A stretch of 28,841 nt of DNA from a bacterium (GCA_021788675.1 JAJYKI010000001.1:1-28841); one strand, 5' to 3'; positions 13,921 to 21,874 are shown, counted from the stretch's first letter. The notes: a model not told the origin generated them from the sequence alone. Program-made: numbers and translations.

Positions 13921-15849
13921 TTAGATTAGATCGATTGGATCAATGTCATATGACCATCCGGCCGGCAAGTCGGTGATTATTGCTAGCAACTGGCTTCTTT
14001 GCCTGGCTTTTACGATCAGCTGCCAGCGGTATTTGCCGGCTTGCTTTTCGTGGAAAGCCGGTGCCGGCCCGTCAATGGCAAGGTTGTCCGGCAATGAATC
14101 GGCTAACTGTTTAGCGGACCGTTCGGCATTTTTTGAATTAGCGCGCTGGACCGTCAATTTAAGCAGGTGAGCGAATGGCGGGAAATTATATGACTGACGT
14201 TCCTGAAGCTCGGCGTTATAAAAATGCTCCCAGTTGTCGTTGAGTGCATCAACGATCGTCTGATTGCCGGGCTGATAAGTTTGCACGATGGCAGTGCCGT
14301 CAACATGTCCGCGTCCAACCCTGCCAATGACCTGCTGGATTAGCTGGTAAGTCCGTTCGTTGGCTGTATAGTCGGGAATTTGCAGGGATGTGTCCGCCAT
14401 TAAAACCCCGACTACGCTTAATTTGGGCAAATCGAACCCCTTGGCCAGCATTTGGGTACCGATAATTATGTCGACATCACCGTTTTTAACACTTTCATAC
14501 TGCTGGTCAATACGCTCGGCCTTTAAATTGTCGGCATCAAAACGTTGGACTTTAGCTTGCGGAAACAAGCGATTGACTTCGTCGACGACAGCCTTAGTGC
14601 CGATACTTATGTATTTAACGGTTGGTTGCTTGCATTGTGGGCAAGAAACCGGTGCGGTCATTATGAAGCCACAGTTGTGGCATCTTAGGCTGTGATTGTC
14701 GCCGTGGTAAGTGAGCGGCAGGTCGCATTTCGGGCAGCGGGCTTGCCAGTCGCAGGTTTCACAGACCACGACTCGGGCGGTACCCCGGCGATTTAAATAG
14801 AGCAGGGACTGCAAGCCGTCACTTAAAGCTTTATCGATTGCCGTGATTAGCGGTTTGGATAGATATTGTGAGCGGTCGAATAGGGTTCGGTCCTTATTGT
14901 CGACTATTTGTTTGTTTAGTTTTGGCGGGTTTTGGTTGCTGGCAAGAGTGGACAAGCGAATTATGTTCTTGTTGAGCTGATCGGCCATATAGTAGTCGCT
15001 TATAAGGGGAGTTGCCGACCCGAGGACTAGTTTGGCGTCACAGAGGCTGCGCGCCTTGGATGCCACCCTGAGCGTCAAATAATACGGCGCCTGCTCTTGT
15101 TTATAGGCCGGTTCGTGCTCTTCGTCGATGACGATAAGGCCAATCCTTTTCAGCGGACTAAACAAAGCCGAACGCGGCCCGATTACGATTAGCGGTTGAT
15201 TGCTTGTTAGGATTTGCACCCAGCGATTTAATCGTTGCTTTTGGGTCAAGGTGGAGTGCAGGACGACGACCCGGTTGCCGAAAACGCTTTTGAACTGGTT
15301 TTCAAGTTGTCCGGTCAGGCTGATTTCAGGGGTTAATAGAATGGTTGAACGACCGGTCTTCAGGGCATCTTTGGCAAGCTCCATATAGAGGCGGGTTTTG
15401 CCGCTACCGGTTCTACCGTGTACCAGATAGGTGTCATTACTGTCTTTTATGGTTTTATATGCCAAGCTTTGGTCTTGATTTAATTCGGGTAAAGACGAGT
15501 AATCTGAATCGACCGACTTTTCTTCTTGGCCAATGATCTTGGCTTTAGCGATATCTGCAGGCAGAAACTGCTGGGTTATGGTGCCGACGCTTGACGGGTA
15601 GTAGGCCTTCAGCCAGAACATCAGATCCAAGCTGTGTTTCGGCAGACGCGGCAAATCAGGAATCGAGACTATTTCTTTGGTAGCCATAGCGGGCTTGTTT
15701 ACTTGCTTAACGATGATTCCGCTGACGGTTTCACTGCGCAGCGGTATCGTTACGATCCGCCCGATATCCAGTTTGGTGGGATGGCTATAGGTCAGGCCGC
15801 CGTTACCGTGATAACGGCTGCTCCTGACCCAGACCTCGTAATAATTCAT
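13921..15849 (-). CDS. priA: Primosomal replication-restart helicase PriA
   Basis: 642 residues from the ATG at 15849 (an in-frame TTG at 15867 lies upstream, across the -10 box, and is unlikely). A 3'-DNA-binding N-terminal domain is followed by a superfamily 2 helicase core: Walker A GRTGSGKT (about 145-152) and DEEH (about 242-245), with SATP downstream. An eight-Cys zinc-binding insert (CETCDWQARCPKC ... CHNCG ... CPQC) follows, then helicase motifs GTQMLAKGFDLP and QVIGRVGRG. It restarts stalled forks by loading the replicative helicase. A TATAAT box ends six bases before the ATG and there is no Shine-Dalgarno sequence, which suggests a leaderless message. It heads the priA-def-fmt unit, with 32 bases to def. 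Confidence 0.95.
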   Translation of the reverse strand: MNYYEVWVRSSRYHGNGGLTYSHPTKLDIGRIVTIPLRSETVSGIIVKQVNKPAMATKEIVSIPDLPRLPKHSLDLMFWLKAYYPSSVGTITQQFLPADIAKAKIIGQEEKSVDSDYSSLPELNQDQSLAYKTIKDSNDTYLVHGRTGSGKTRLYMELAKDALKTGRSTILLTPEISLTGQLENQFKSVFGNRVVVLHSTLTQKQRLNRWVQILTSNQPLIVIGPRSALFSPLKRIGLIVIDEEHEPAYKQEQAPYYLTLRVASKARSLCDAKLVLGSATPLISDYYMADQLNKNIIRLSTLASNQNPPKLNKQIVDNKDRTLFDRSQYLSKPLITAIDKALSDGLQSLLYLNRRGTARVVVCETCDWQARCPKCDLPLTYHGDNHSLRCHNCGFIMTAPVSCPQCKQPTVKYISIGTKAVVDEVNRLFPQAKVQRFDADNLKAERIDQQYESVKNGDVDIIIGTQMLAKGFDLPKLSVVGVLMADTSLQIPDYTANERTYQLIQQVIGRVGRGHVDGTAIVQTYQPGNQTIVDALNDNWEHFYNAELQERQSYNFPPFAHLLKLTVQRANSKNAERSAKQLADSLPDNLAIDGPAPAFHEKQAGKYRWQLIVKARQRSQLLAIITDLPAGWSYDIDPIDLI

Positions 15850-15855
15850 ACTTGA

Positions 15856-15861
15856 ATTATA
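15856..15861 (-). promoter_or_regulatory. -10 box placing the priA start of transcription at its ATG
   Basis: TATAAT on the minus strand, six bases from the priA ATG (15849). The -35 region is poor: TTGTGA at 15889-15884 is 22 bases away. Confidence 0.45.
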
Positions 15862-15911
15862 TTGCAAGTGCGGCTTTATGGTGTCACAATCTAAATTGAA
15901 CGTTAATTGGC

Positions 15912-15941
15912 TTGAAACTGACGGCTTGAATAAGCTATACT
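15912..15941 (+). promoter_or_regulatory. Promoter of the winged-helix regulator gene
   Basis: TTGAAA (15912-15917), 18-base spacer, TATACT (15936-15941), about 34 bases before the ATG. It is divergent from priA and the two promoters share a 126-base intergenic region. Confidence 0.55.
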
Positions 15942-15975
15942 AAAGTCACGTTGTTCTAATGACAATAGGGAGATT

Positions 15976-16257
15976 ATGTTAGACGTATTTATCACATCCC
16001 GGGTTCGGCGCAAGATAATTGTTATCTATGCCAAGTATCCTGATTTCAAGACTCACGTGCGTGGTCTTGCCAAGCTGATCAAGGAAGATGCAGGCAATAT
16101 CCAACGCGAACTCAAGCGCTTGGAAAAAGTCGGTTTTTTGACAAGTGAAAAACAGGGTAATACAAAGGTTTATTCGACTAACAAACAATTCCCGATATTC
16201 AAAGAATTGCAAAGCATTGTTCTAAAAAGCCAGCGCACTCCGCAAAAACGCGCATAA
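15976..16257 (+). CDS. Small winged-helix (ArsR/MarR-like) DNA-binding protein
   Basis: 93 residues forming a single winged helix-turn-helix: helix VRRKIIVIYAKYP (about 10-22), then HVRGLAKLIKEDAGNIQREL with the recognition helix around NIQRELKRLEKVG, then a beta-wing FLTSEKQGNTKVYSTN. There are no Cys, so it is not a thiol metal sensor, and no effector domain. AGGGAG (15967-15972) supports the start. It is divergent from priA and upstream of rpsU. It may regulate one of these or itself, but no operator is obvious. Confidence 0.7.
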   Translation: MLDVFITSRVRRKIIVIYAKYPDFKTHVRGLAKLIKEDAGNIQRELKRLEKVGFLTSEKQGNTKVYSTNKQFPIFKELQSIVLKSQRTPQKRA

Positions 16258-16288
16258 CGCTTGACTGATTTTGTCCGGATACAGAATG

Positions 16289-16317
16289 TTGCCAATTTTC
16301 ATCTCTTGAGGTAAACT
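16289..16317 (+). promoter_or_regulatory. Possible promoter of rpsU
   Basis: TTGCCA (16289-16294), 17-base spacer, TAAACT (16312-16317), with the ATG seven bases later. A competing reading is TTGACT (16261-16266) with CAGAAT (16282-16287, 15-base spacer), which would leave GAGGT (16308-16312) as a distant Shine-Dalgarno sequence. Confidence 0.4.
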
Positions 16318-16324
16318 GTAGGGC

Positions 16325-16540
16325 ATGATACAGGTGACACGCAAAGATACCAAAGAATCGCTTGAAAATATGCTTCGGAGATTCAACCGTAAGGTTCAGC
16401 AGTCTGGCAACCTAGCCGTTGTTAAGCAAGGCCAATATTTTGAAAAACCGATTAGCAAACGCGAACGAAGATTAAAGGCTATTGTTCGTCAAGAACGCAA
16501 GCTTAACAAGATCAAGCGAATTAAACTCGGGCAAAGATAA
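16325..16540 (+). CDS. rpsU: 30S ribosomal protein S21
   Basis: 71 residues, the length of E. coli S21. Opens MIQVTRKDTKESLENMLRRF and has the basic helices KRERRLKAIVRQERKLNKIK typical of the family. S21 sits near the anti-Shine-Dalgarno end of 16S rRNA and helps base pairing with mRNA. It is followed after seven bases by yqeY; rpsU-yqeY is a common pair. The upstream region lacks a well-spaced Shine-Dalgarno sequence, notable for this protein. Confidence 0.9.
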   Translation: MIQVTRKDTKESLENMLRRFNRKVQQSGNLAVVKQGQYFEKPISKRERRLKAIVRQERKLNKIKRIKLGQR

Positions 16541-16547
16541 GTAGGCT

Positions 16548-17000
16548 ATGCTGGAAAAGCGGATTGAGCAGGATTTGAAAGCCGCGCTCTTAAGCGGAGA
16601 CAGCCTGAAAGCCAGTACCTTACGCTCAATCAAGAGCGCTCTTTTGTATGTTAAAGTCGAAAAAGGCAAGCGCGATTCGGGATTGACTGAAGATGAGGAA
16701 ATTGCCGTATTGGCTAAGGAATCTAAAAAGCGCCAAGAAAGCGCTGATTTATACTTACGCGGCAAGAGCGAAGAGCGGGCGGAAACTGAACTTAAAGAAA
16801 AAGCTATTATTGATCAGTATCTGCCAAAACAGCTCAGCGAAGCCGAATTGATTTCCGTGGTTGATGGAGTGATTAGTGAGTCTGGGCTGCAGGGCATGTC
16901 GGATATGGGCAAGGCCATAGCAGCCGTTAAACAAAAGACGGCCGGTGCCGCCGACGGTGCCATGGTGGCTCGATTAGTAAAGGAGCGTCTGCAAAAATGA
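16548..17000 (+). CDS. yqeY: GatB/YqeY domain protein
   Basis: 150 residues, a stand-alone version of the helical domain at the C-terminus of the GatB amidotransferase subunit. Diagnostic segments are LKASTLRSIKSAL, EEIAVLAKESKKRQESADLY, ELKEKAIIDQYLPKQLSEAE and GKAIAAVKQKTAGAADGAMV. It is thought to bind tRNA; its exact role is not settled. Its stop overlaps the adk start (ATGA at 16997-17000), which indicates coupling. Confidence 0.92.
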   Translation: MLEKRIEQDLKAALLSGDSLKASTLRSIKSALLYVKVEKGKRDSGLTEDEEIAVLAKESKKRQESADLYLRGKSEERAETELKEKAIIDQYLPKQLSEAELISVVDGVISESGLQGMSDMGKAIAAVKQKTAGAADGAMVARLVKERLQK

Positions 17001-17530
17001 TACTGCTTATGGGTCTGCCGGGATCGGGTAAGGGTACTCAAGGTAAGATGATGGCCGACCAGCATGGCATGCACCTGATTACCATGGGTGAGATCATTCG
17101 TCTCTACGTTTCCGGTGCTCGTCGCACCCGTATGTTAGCCGGCGAATTATTGGACGACGAAGAGGTCATCAATCTACTGGATAAAGTGCTGGATTCACTG
17201 CCCGATAAAGAAAAGTGCGTATTGGATGGATTCCCAAGAACGCTTGCTCAAGCCGAGTGGCTACTAGATAAATCCCGTAGGGATAACTTTAGCATCAGCT
17301 ATGTAATTAATTTGGAAGCCGCCGAAGATGTGGTTAGGAATCGTCTGCGCTCTAGAGGCCGGATTGATGATAAAGACGAAGTCGTGGAAGAGCGTTTCCG
17401 TGAGTATGCTAACTTGACGTTACCGCTTGTAGATTGGTACAAAGAGCATAATATAAAAGTAGTTAATATAAATGCCGAGCGTTCCGTTTACGAGGTCAAC
17501 GACGAGGTTATTCGCGAACTCAACTTATAA
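16997..17530 (+). CDS. adk: Adenylate kinase, short form
   Basis: 177 residues. Catalyses ATP + AMP to 2 ADP. P-loop GLPGSGKGT (6-14), GEIIR AMP-site region, DGFPRT (about 78-83) and R-rich lid residues RGRIDDKDEVVEERFREY (about 118-135). The usual 30-40-residue zinc or hydrogen-bonded LID domain is replaced by a short loop, so this is the short-type enzyme. The start overlaps yqeY by four bases and map follows after 18 bases. adk-map adjacency is common, usually inside the ribosomal-protein operon; here it stands after rpsU-yqeY. Confidence 0.92.
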   Translation: MILLMGLPGSGKGTQGKMMADQHGMHLITMGEIIRLYVSGARRTRMLAGELLDDEEVINLLDKVLDSLPDKEKCVLDGFPRTLAQAEWLLDKSRRDNFSISYVINLEAAEDVVRNRLRSRGRIDDKDEVVEERFREYANLTLPLVDWYKEHNIKVVNINAERSVYEVNDEVIRELNL

Positions 17531-17548
17531 CTTATATTTCTGGATTTT

Positions 17549-18313
17549 ATGATGATGACGCAAGTTAAAACTGCGACCGAGATATTGGCAATGCGTGAAA
17601 GTGGCGCCATGTTGGCGGCGATTTTAAAAAAACTGGAGTCGGTCGTTGAGCCGGGTATATCCACAAAAGATTTGGCGGTGGTAGCCGACCGCGAGCTTAA
17701 GCTACTCGGCGGCCGCGCTCCGTTTTTAGGCTACCAGGGCTTCCCGGATGTTATTTGCATATCGCTCAATGACGAGGTTGTGCATGGCATTCCAAAGCCC
17801 GACCGGATTATAGGCGAAGGTGATTTGGTCAGTCTCGATTTCGGTGTAAATTACCGAGGAATGATTACGGATAGCGCCGTTACTTTAATAGCTGGCAGCC
17901 CGAAATCCAAACAACAGGCCGATCTGGTCAAGTTTACCAGAGCGTCTCTCTATGAAGGTATTGCCGTAGTCCATGACGGGGTACGTACAGGGGATATCGG
18001 TGCGGCCGTACAGGCTGTACTGGAAAAACACAACTATGGAATCGTTACCGATCTGGTTGGGCATGGCGTCGGTCATAATCTGCACGAGGATCCAAATATC
18101 CCAAATTACGGCCGGAAAAACACCGGACCCTGGCTAAAAGCCGGAATGACGATAGCAATCGAGCCGATGGCCACTTTAGGCAGTCCAAGAGTCGTTATGG
18201 AGCATGATCATTGGACGATAAGGTCATTCGACCATTCATTGTCTGCCCATTTCGAACATACTGTTTTGATCACCGAATCTGGTTCGGAAATACTGACAGA
18301 AATGCCCGTTTAA
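17549..18313 (+). CDS. map: Methionine aminopeptidase, type I
   Basis: 254 residues. Removes N-terminal Met after deformylation. All five metal ligands fall at the E. coli-like positions: D97 and D108 (SLDFGVNYRGMITDSA), H172 (LVGHGVGHNLHE), E205 (IAIEPMAT) and E236 (HFEHTVLIT), with H79 also present. There is no N-terminal zinc-finger extension. Three consecutive ATG codons (17549, 17552, 17555) could start translation and no Shine-Dalgarno sequence is seen; TATATT at 17533-17538 may serve as a -10 box. Last gene of the rpsU-yqeY-adk-map run. Confidence 0.96.
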   Translation: MMMTQVKTATEILAMRESGAMLAAILKKLESVVEPGISTKDLAVVADRELKLLGGRAPFLGYQGFPDVICISLNDEVVHGIPKPDRIIGEGDLVSLDFGVNYRGMITDSAVTLIAGSPKSKQQADLVKFTRASLYEGIAVVHDGVRTGDIGAAVQAVLEKHNYGIVTDLVGHGVGHNLHEDPNIPNYGRKNTGPWLKAGMTIAIEPMATLGSPRVVMEHDHWTIRSFDHSLSAHFEHTVLITESGSEILTEMPV

Positions 18314-18334
18314 GGGTGGATTACAATAACGACC

Positions 18335-18364
18335 TTGCTCAATCTAAAGTGCTAGCGTTATACT
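18335..18364 (+). promoter_or_regulatory. Promoter of ftsA, leaderless arrangement
   Basis: TTGCTC (18335-18340), 18-base spacer, TATACT (18359-18364). The ATG at 18372 lies seven bases after the -10 box, so transcription would begin at or next to the start codon. No Shine-Dalgarno sequence. Confidence 0.6.
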
Positions 18365-18371
18365 TACCACA

Positions 18372-19607
18372 ATGCGTGAAACGCAAACTAATTGCTTTAT
18401 TGGTCTAGACATAGGCACTGCGACTGTGCGCTGTGTTGTTGGCATGGCTGAGCCCAACTCTAACGGCCGGCTGTCAATTATTGGGCATGGGTCGGCGCCT
18501 AACAGTGGTATGCGTAAAGGTACTGTCGTACATGTTGATGATGTTGCCGAGGCTATTATAAAGGCTGTTACTGAGGCCGAACGAATCAGTGGTCAAAGCA
18601 TCAGACACGCCACGGTTAACGTTAACGGTTCGCACGTGGTTGGTTTTAATTCCAAGGGGGTTATCGCTATCAGCGCTGCTAACCGGGAAATAACTCCGGA
18701 GGATCGCTTGAGGGTGGAAGAGGCTGCCACGGTCGTTTCATTGCCGGCCAACCGTGAGATTGTGCAGTTTTTTGCCAAGAACTATAGTCTTGATGGTCAG
18801 CAGAATATTAAGGATCCGGTTGGAATGCAGGGAATCCGTTTAGAGGTAGACGCGCATATCGTTACGGCGGCCACACCAAATCTGCGGAATTTAGCGCACG
18901 CGCTTGAAAAATCCGAAATCGAGCCGGTTAACTATACGGTTTCAAGCTTGGCATCGGCGGAGGCTGTGTTGAGTCGTCAGCAAAAAGAAGCCGGGACTTT
19001 GATTTTGGATATCGGCGCCGGGACTACCAATATGATAGTCGTGGAAGATGGCGAGGTGCAGCATGTCGCAGTCATACCGGTTGGCGGAATAAATATAACT
19101 AATGATCTCGCAATCGGTCTCAAGACTGATTTGGATGTGGCTGAAAAAGTTAAATTAGAGCATGCAACGCTGTTGCCGGAACCTACGAAGACAACGATTA
19201 CGGTCAAGCATGCCAAGCAAGCTTTGTCGTTTGATTTTTCGGATGTGGTTATGATTACGGAAGCGCGTATCGAGGAACTTTTAGAGCTGGTTGACAAGGA
19301 GTTAGTTAAAATTAAACGTTCTCGTAAGCTTCCCGGAGGGGTCGTGCTAACCGGTGGTACTGCCAGCTTGCCCGGCATAGCCGAATTTACAAGAGATAAA
19401 TTACAATTGCCGGCCAGAGTCGGTCATATCCAGAATGTCGGCGGTCTGGTTGATACGGTTGAAGGCACGGCCTATTGCACGGTTGTGGGCTTAATGATGC
19501 TCGACATGCTGCTCCTGCCCTCAATGTCGGCTCCCCAGGCTAGCCTGGCTCAGTCTTATGTCGGCTTGGCAGACAAGCTGCTAAAAAGGTTTAAAAAGCG
19601 TCGTTAA
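18372..19607 (+). CDS. ftsA: Cell division protein FtsA
   Basis: 411 residues, an actin-like ATPase that tethers FtsZ to the membrane. Phosphate-1 loop FIGLDIGTATVRCVVG (about 9-24); FtsA-specific 1C (SHS2-like) subdomain about 86-165 (HATVNVNGSHVVG); phosphate-2 LILDIGAGTTNM (about 212-223); adenosine loop GGVVLTGGTASLPG (about 322-335). The C-terminal helix ADKLLKRFKKRR is an amphipathic membrane-targeting sequence. It is directly upstream of ftsZ but 171 bases apart, with a separate ftsZ promoter. Confidence 0.95.
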   Translation: MRETQTNCFIGLDIGTATVRCVVGMAEPNSNGRLSIIGHGSAPNSGMRKGTVVHVDDVAEAIIKAVTEAERISGQSIRHATVNVNGSHVVGFNSKGVIAISAANREITPEDRLRVEEAATVVSLPANREIVQFFAKNYSLDGQQNIKDPVGMQGIRLEVDAHIVTAATPNLRNLAHALEKSEIEPVNYTVSSLASAEAVLSRQQKEAGTLILDIGAGTTNMIVVEDGEVQHVAVIPVGGINITNDLAIGLKTDLDVAEKVKLEHATLLPEPTKTTITVKHAKQALSFDFSDVVMITEARIEELLELVDKELVKIKRSRKLPGGVVLTGGTASLPGIAEFTRDKLQLPARVGHIQNVGGLVDTVEGTAYCTVVGLMMLDMLLLPSMSAPQASLAQSYVGLADKLLKRFKKRR

Positions 19608-19717
19608 CTCCTTAGGAACTGAATACATTAATATTGTCAGCGTCGAATTTTGTAAACTTGCTCGAATAATTTATCGGACCTTTGCGCGAACGCTATCATA
19701 GCGGCCGTATACAAAAT

Positions 19718-19748
19718 TTGTTGATTTACGACTCAACAAGGGTATACT
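19718..19748 (+). promoter_or_regulatory. ftsZ promoter with overlapping inverted repeat
   Basis: TTGATT (19721-19726), 16-base spacer, TATACT (19743-19748). A perfect 7-bp inverted repeat, TTGTTGA (19718-19724) and TCAACAA (19733-19739), covers the -35 box and most of the spacer and would fit an operator. A second small repeat, CGCTA-TCA-TAGCG, lies upstream at 19691-19703. Confidence 0.55.
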
Positions 19749-19778
19749 GGATGCTAGTAAAAGTATTTAGGGGGATGC

Positions 19779-21110
19779 ATGGCCCAGGTAGTAGAGCCCG
19801 CAATTGAAACATTTGCTCAGATTAAAGTCGTAGGTGTCGGTGGGGCAGGCGGAGCGGCTATAAACCGCATGGTTGAAGCCGGAGTTTCAAACGTCGAGTT
19901 CGTATCTATTAATACGGATGCTCAAGCCTTGCACCATTCCAAGGCTGCCAAAAAAATACATATCGGTAAAGATACTACCCGAGGTCTGGGTGCCGGTGCT
20001 GATCCCAAAGTTGGACAGCAGGCTGCCGAAGAGTCATCTGACGAAATTCGAAAAGCTCTTGAAGGTGCCGATATGGTGTTCGTCACGATTGGTGCCGGCG
20101 GGGGTACCGGTAGTGGTGCGGGACATGTCGTGGCTAAGATAGCTAAGGATGCCGGCGCGCTGGTAGTCGGTTTTGCAACTAAACCGTTTGCTTTTGAGGG
20201 TGACAGGCGTCGGCGCAATGCCGAAGAGGCGATTGATAAATTACGCAGTGCTGTCGACACCCTTATAATTATTCCTAACGACCGGTTATTACAGACAATT
20301 GATCGCCAGACTCCTTTGATGGATGCTTTTAAAGTTGCCGATGATGTCTTACGCCAAGGCGTCCAGGGCATATCTGACCTTATTACCGTTCACGGCCTGA
20401 TTAACCTGGATTTTGCAGATGTTAAGGCGGTTATGAGCAATGCCGGTACGGCCTTGATGGGTATCGGCCGGGCGAGTGGTGATGATCGAGCAATGAAAGC
20501 TGCTCAGCAGGCTATCGAATCGCCATTATTGGAAGTGTCGATCGATGGCGCCAGAGGCATCCTATTCAATGTTATTGGTGGTGACGATATGGCCATGCAT
20601 GAAATTAACGCTGCGGCCGAAGCGATTACTTCTGCTGCCGACCCGGAAGCAAACATTATATTCGGTGCGACAATTAATCCTGAACTGAGCGGCGAAATGA
20701 TAATAACCGTCGTAGCGACCGGTTTTGACGCGTCTTATTACGCCCAGCGAACAAAACCGACTGAAAATAAGTCCAGAACCCTATCCACCAGCAGCTTGAG
20801 CGACGAAACGACAATGTCAGAGATTGATACGACGCTTGAAGATGAGGACGAACAAGATACCGGCTTTAATAGTGAAGCGCCTATGCCTAACATATGGACG
20901 ATTGACGAGGAAGAAGATAAGCCTAAGGACGAGACCCACCAAGATTCCTCGGATGATAAAGCCACTGATGAAAATGATGATGATACTAAGGTAGATGAAG
21001 CCATTGTTGCCAGTAAGATGGATGAAGACTTGGAGAAGCCGTCGTTTTTGAGGCGCCTAGCTAAGGTTAAACGCCACAATAAAGATGGCAGCTCGGATAA
21101 TAACGCTTAA
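19779..21110 (+). CDS. ftsZ: Cell division protein FtsZ
   Basis: 443 residues, a tubulin-like GTPase that forms the division ring. Nucleotide motif GGGTGSG (107-113), VVGVGGAGGAAINRM near the N-terminus, and T7 catalytic loop NLDFAD (209-214). The globular part ends near 320. A very acidic linker (about 322-415, rich in Asp, Glu and Thr) follows, then the FtsA-binding peptide EDLEKPSFLRR (416-426), recognisable by PxFLRR. A further 17 basic and polar residues follow the peptide, which more often lies at or very near the end. AGGGGG (19769-19774) precedes the ATG by four bases. Confidence 0.97.
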   Translation: MAQVVEPAIETFAQIKVVGVGGAGGAAINRMVEAGVSNVEFVSINTDAQALHHSKAAKKIHIGKDTTRGLGAGADPKVGQQAAEESSDEIRKALEGADMVFVTIGAGGGTGSGAGHVVAKIAKDAGALVVGFATKPFAFEGDRRRRNAEEAIDKLRSAVDTLIIIPNDRLLQTIDRQTPLMDAFKVADDVLRQGVQGISDLITVHGLINLDFADVKAVMSNAGTALMGIGRASGDDRAMKAAQQAIESPLLEVSIDGARGILFNVIGGDDMAMHEINAAAEAITSAADPEANIIFGATINPELSGEMIITVVATGFDASYYAQRTKPTENKSRTLSTSSLSDETTMSEIDTTLEDEDEQDTGFNSEAPMPNIWTIDEEEDKPKDETHQDSSDDKATDENDDDTKVDEAIVASKMDEDLEKPSFLRRLAKVKRHNKDGSSDNNA

Positions 21111-21124
21111 AAAGTAAATAATAC

Positions 21125-21150
21125 AGCGCTTATGCTATTGCCAAAGCGCT
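21125..21150. other. Inverted repeat after ftsZ
   Basis: AGCGCTT (21125-21131) pairs with AAGCGCT (21144-21150). No T run follows, so it is not a standard terminator. The rest of the 202-base ftsZ-nrdR gap holds the near-repeats CTATATTGGT (21161-21170) and CTATATATGG (21182-21191), 21 bases apart, and no gene. Confidence 0.4.
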
Positions 21151-21312
21151 ATCCATGGGGCTATATTGGTAATACCAACCGCTATATATGGGCAGCAGCC
21201 GCAGCAGCTGGTGTACATTAAAGAAATAAACACCTCATCAAAAAAGCCAAAACTAGCGTATGTATTTAATACGTGAGCGATGCTGTCTTTTTTGACGAGA
21301 AGGAGGTGCGGC

Positions 21313-21798
21313 ATGAAATGCAAAAAGTGCCAAAGCGACGATATAAAGGTTATAGAGTCGCGTGACGTGGCAGATGAGCAAGCTATTCGCCGCCGCCGGA
21401 TGTGTAATGAATGCGGTTACAGGTTTACGACTTACGAAAGAGTCGAGCGCCCGCAGCTGATAGTCATTAAGCATGATGGAACCAGGCAATTATTTAATCG
21501 GGATAAGTTGCTCGCCGGGCTCTACAGAGCCTGCGAAAAAACACCGGTTACCAGTTTACAGCTGGAACACATGGTATCCGATATAGAGGAGTCTTTATAT
21601 GCTTGTGGCGATCAGGAGATCGGTTCGTCGAAGATAGGTGAACTGGTTATGCAAAGACTAAGCTTGCTTAACGAAGTCGCCTATGTCAGATTCGCGAGCG
21701 TTTACCGTCGCTTTAAAGATATAGCTAGCTTTGAAAAGGAGCTATCACACATCAGGCAGCAAAATCGAATGCTTAAATCTGACCTCGTAGAGGATTGA
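21313..21798 (+). CDS. nrdR: Transcriptional repressor NrdR
   Basis: 161 residues from the ATG at 21313; AAGGAGG (21300-21306) is seven bases upstream. Zinc ribbon CKKCQSDD ... CNECGYRFTTYER (Cys pairs near residues 3/6 and 31/34), then an ATP-cone domain (about 47-137, VIKHDGTRQLFNRDKLLAGL). NrdR binds ATP/dATP and represses ribonucleotide reductase genes. Its position 200 bases upstream of nrdJ fits that role, although I do not see a clear pair of NrdR boxes in front of nrdJ. It ends in TGA. Confidence 0.96.
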   Translation: MKCKKCQSDDIKVIESRDVADEQAIRRRRMCNECGYRFTTYERVERPQLIVIKHDGTRQLFNRDKLLAGLYRACEKTPVTSLQLEHMVSDIEESLYACGDQEIGSSKIGELVMQRLSLLNEVAYVRFASVYRRFKDIASFEKELSHIRQQNRMLKSDLVED

Positions 21799-21799
21799 T

Positions 21800-21874
21800 G
21801 GCTCTCTCCGGCTACTAAAAATTAGCGGTCGCAGAGAGCTCTCAGGAAGTAGTCTTAGACGTATGTGGGTCTAA
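21800..21874 (+). other. Two stem-loops between nrdR and nrdJ
   Basis: Hairpin 1: GCTCTCT (21801-21807) with AGAGAGC (21833-21839), plus an inner GCTA/TAGC stem (21811-21814 and 21823-21826). Hairpin 2: TTAGAC (21855-21860) with GTCTAA (21869-21874). Neither is followed by a T run, so they are not classic terminators. They could protect the nrdR 3' end or belong to a longer nrdJ leader. Confidence 0.45.

Noticed and set aside
15850..15867. TTG at 15867 as the priA start
   Set aside because: The codons would span the TATAAT box; the ATG at 15849 gives the normal PriA N-terminus.
21111..21312. Paired NrdR boxes in the ftsZ-nrdR gap (CTATATTGGT and CTATATATGG)
   Set aside because: They do not fit the palindromic ACAC-AT-rich-GTGT box, and the 21-base spacing differs from the usual three-turn arrangement.
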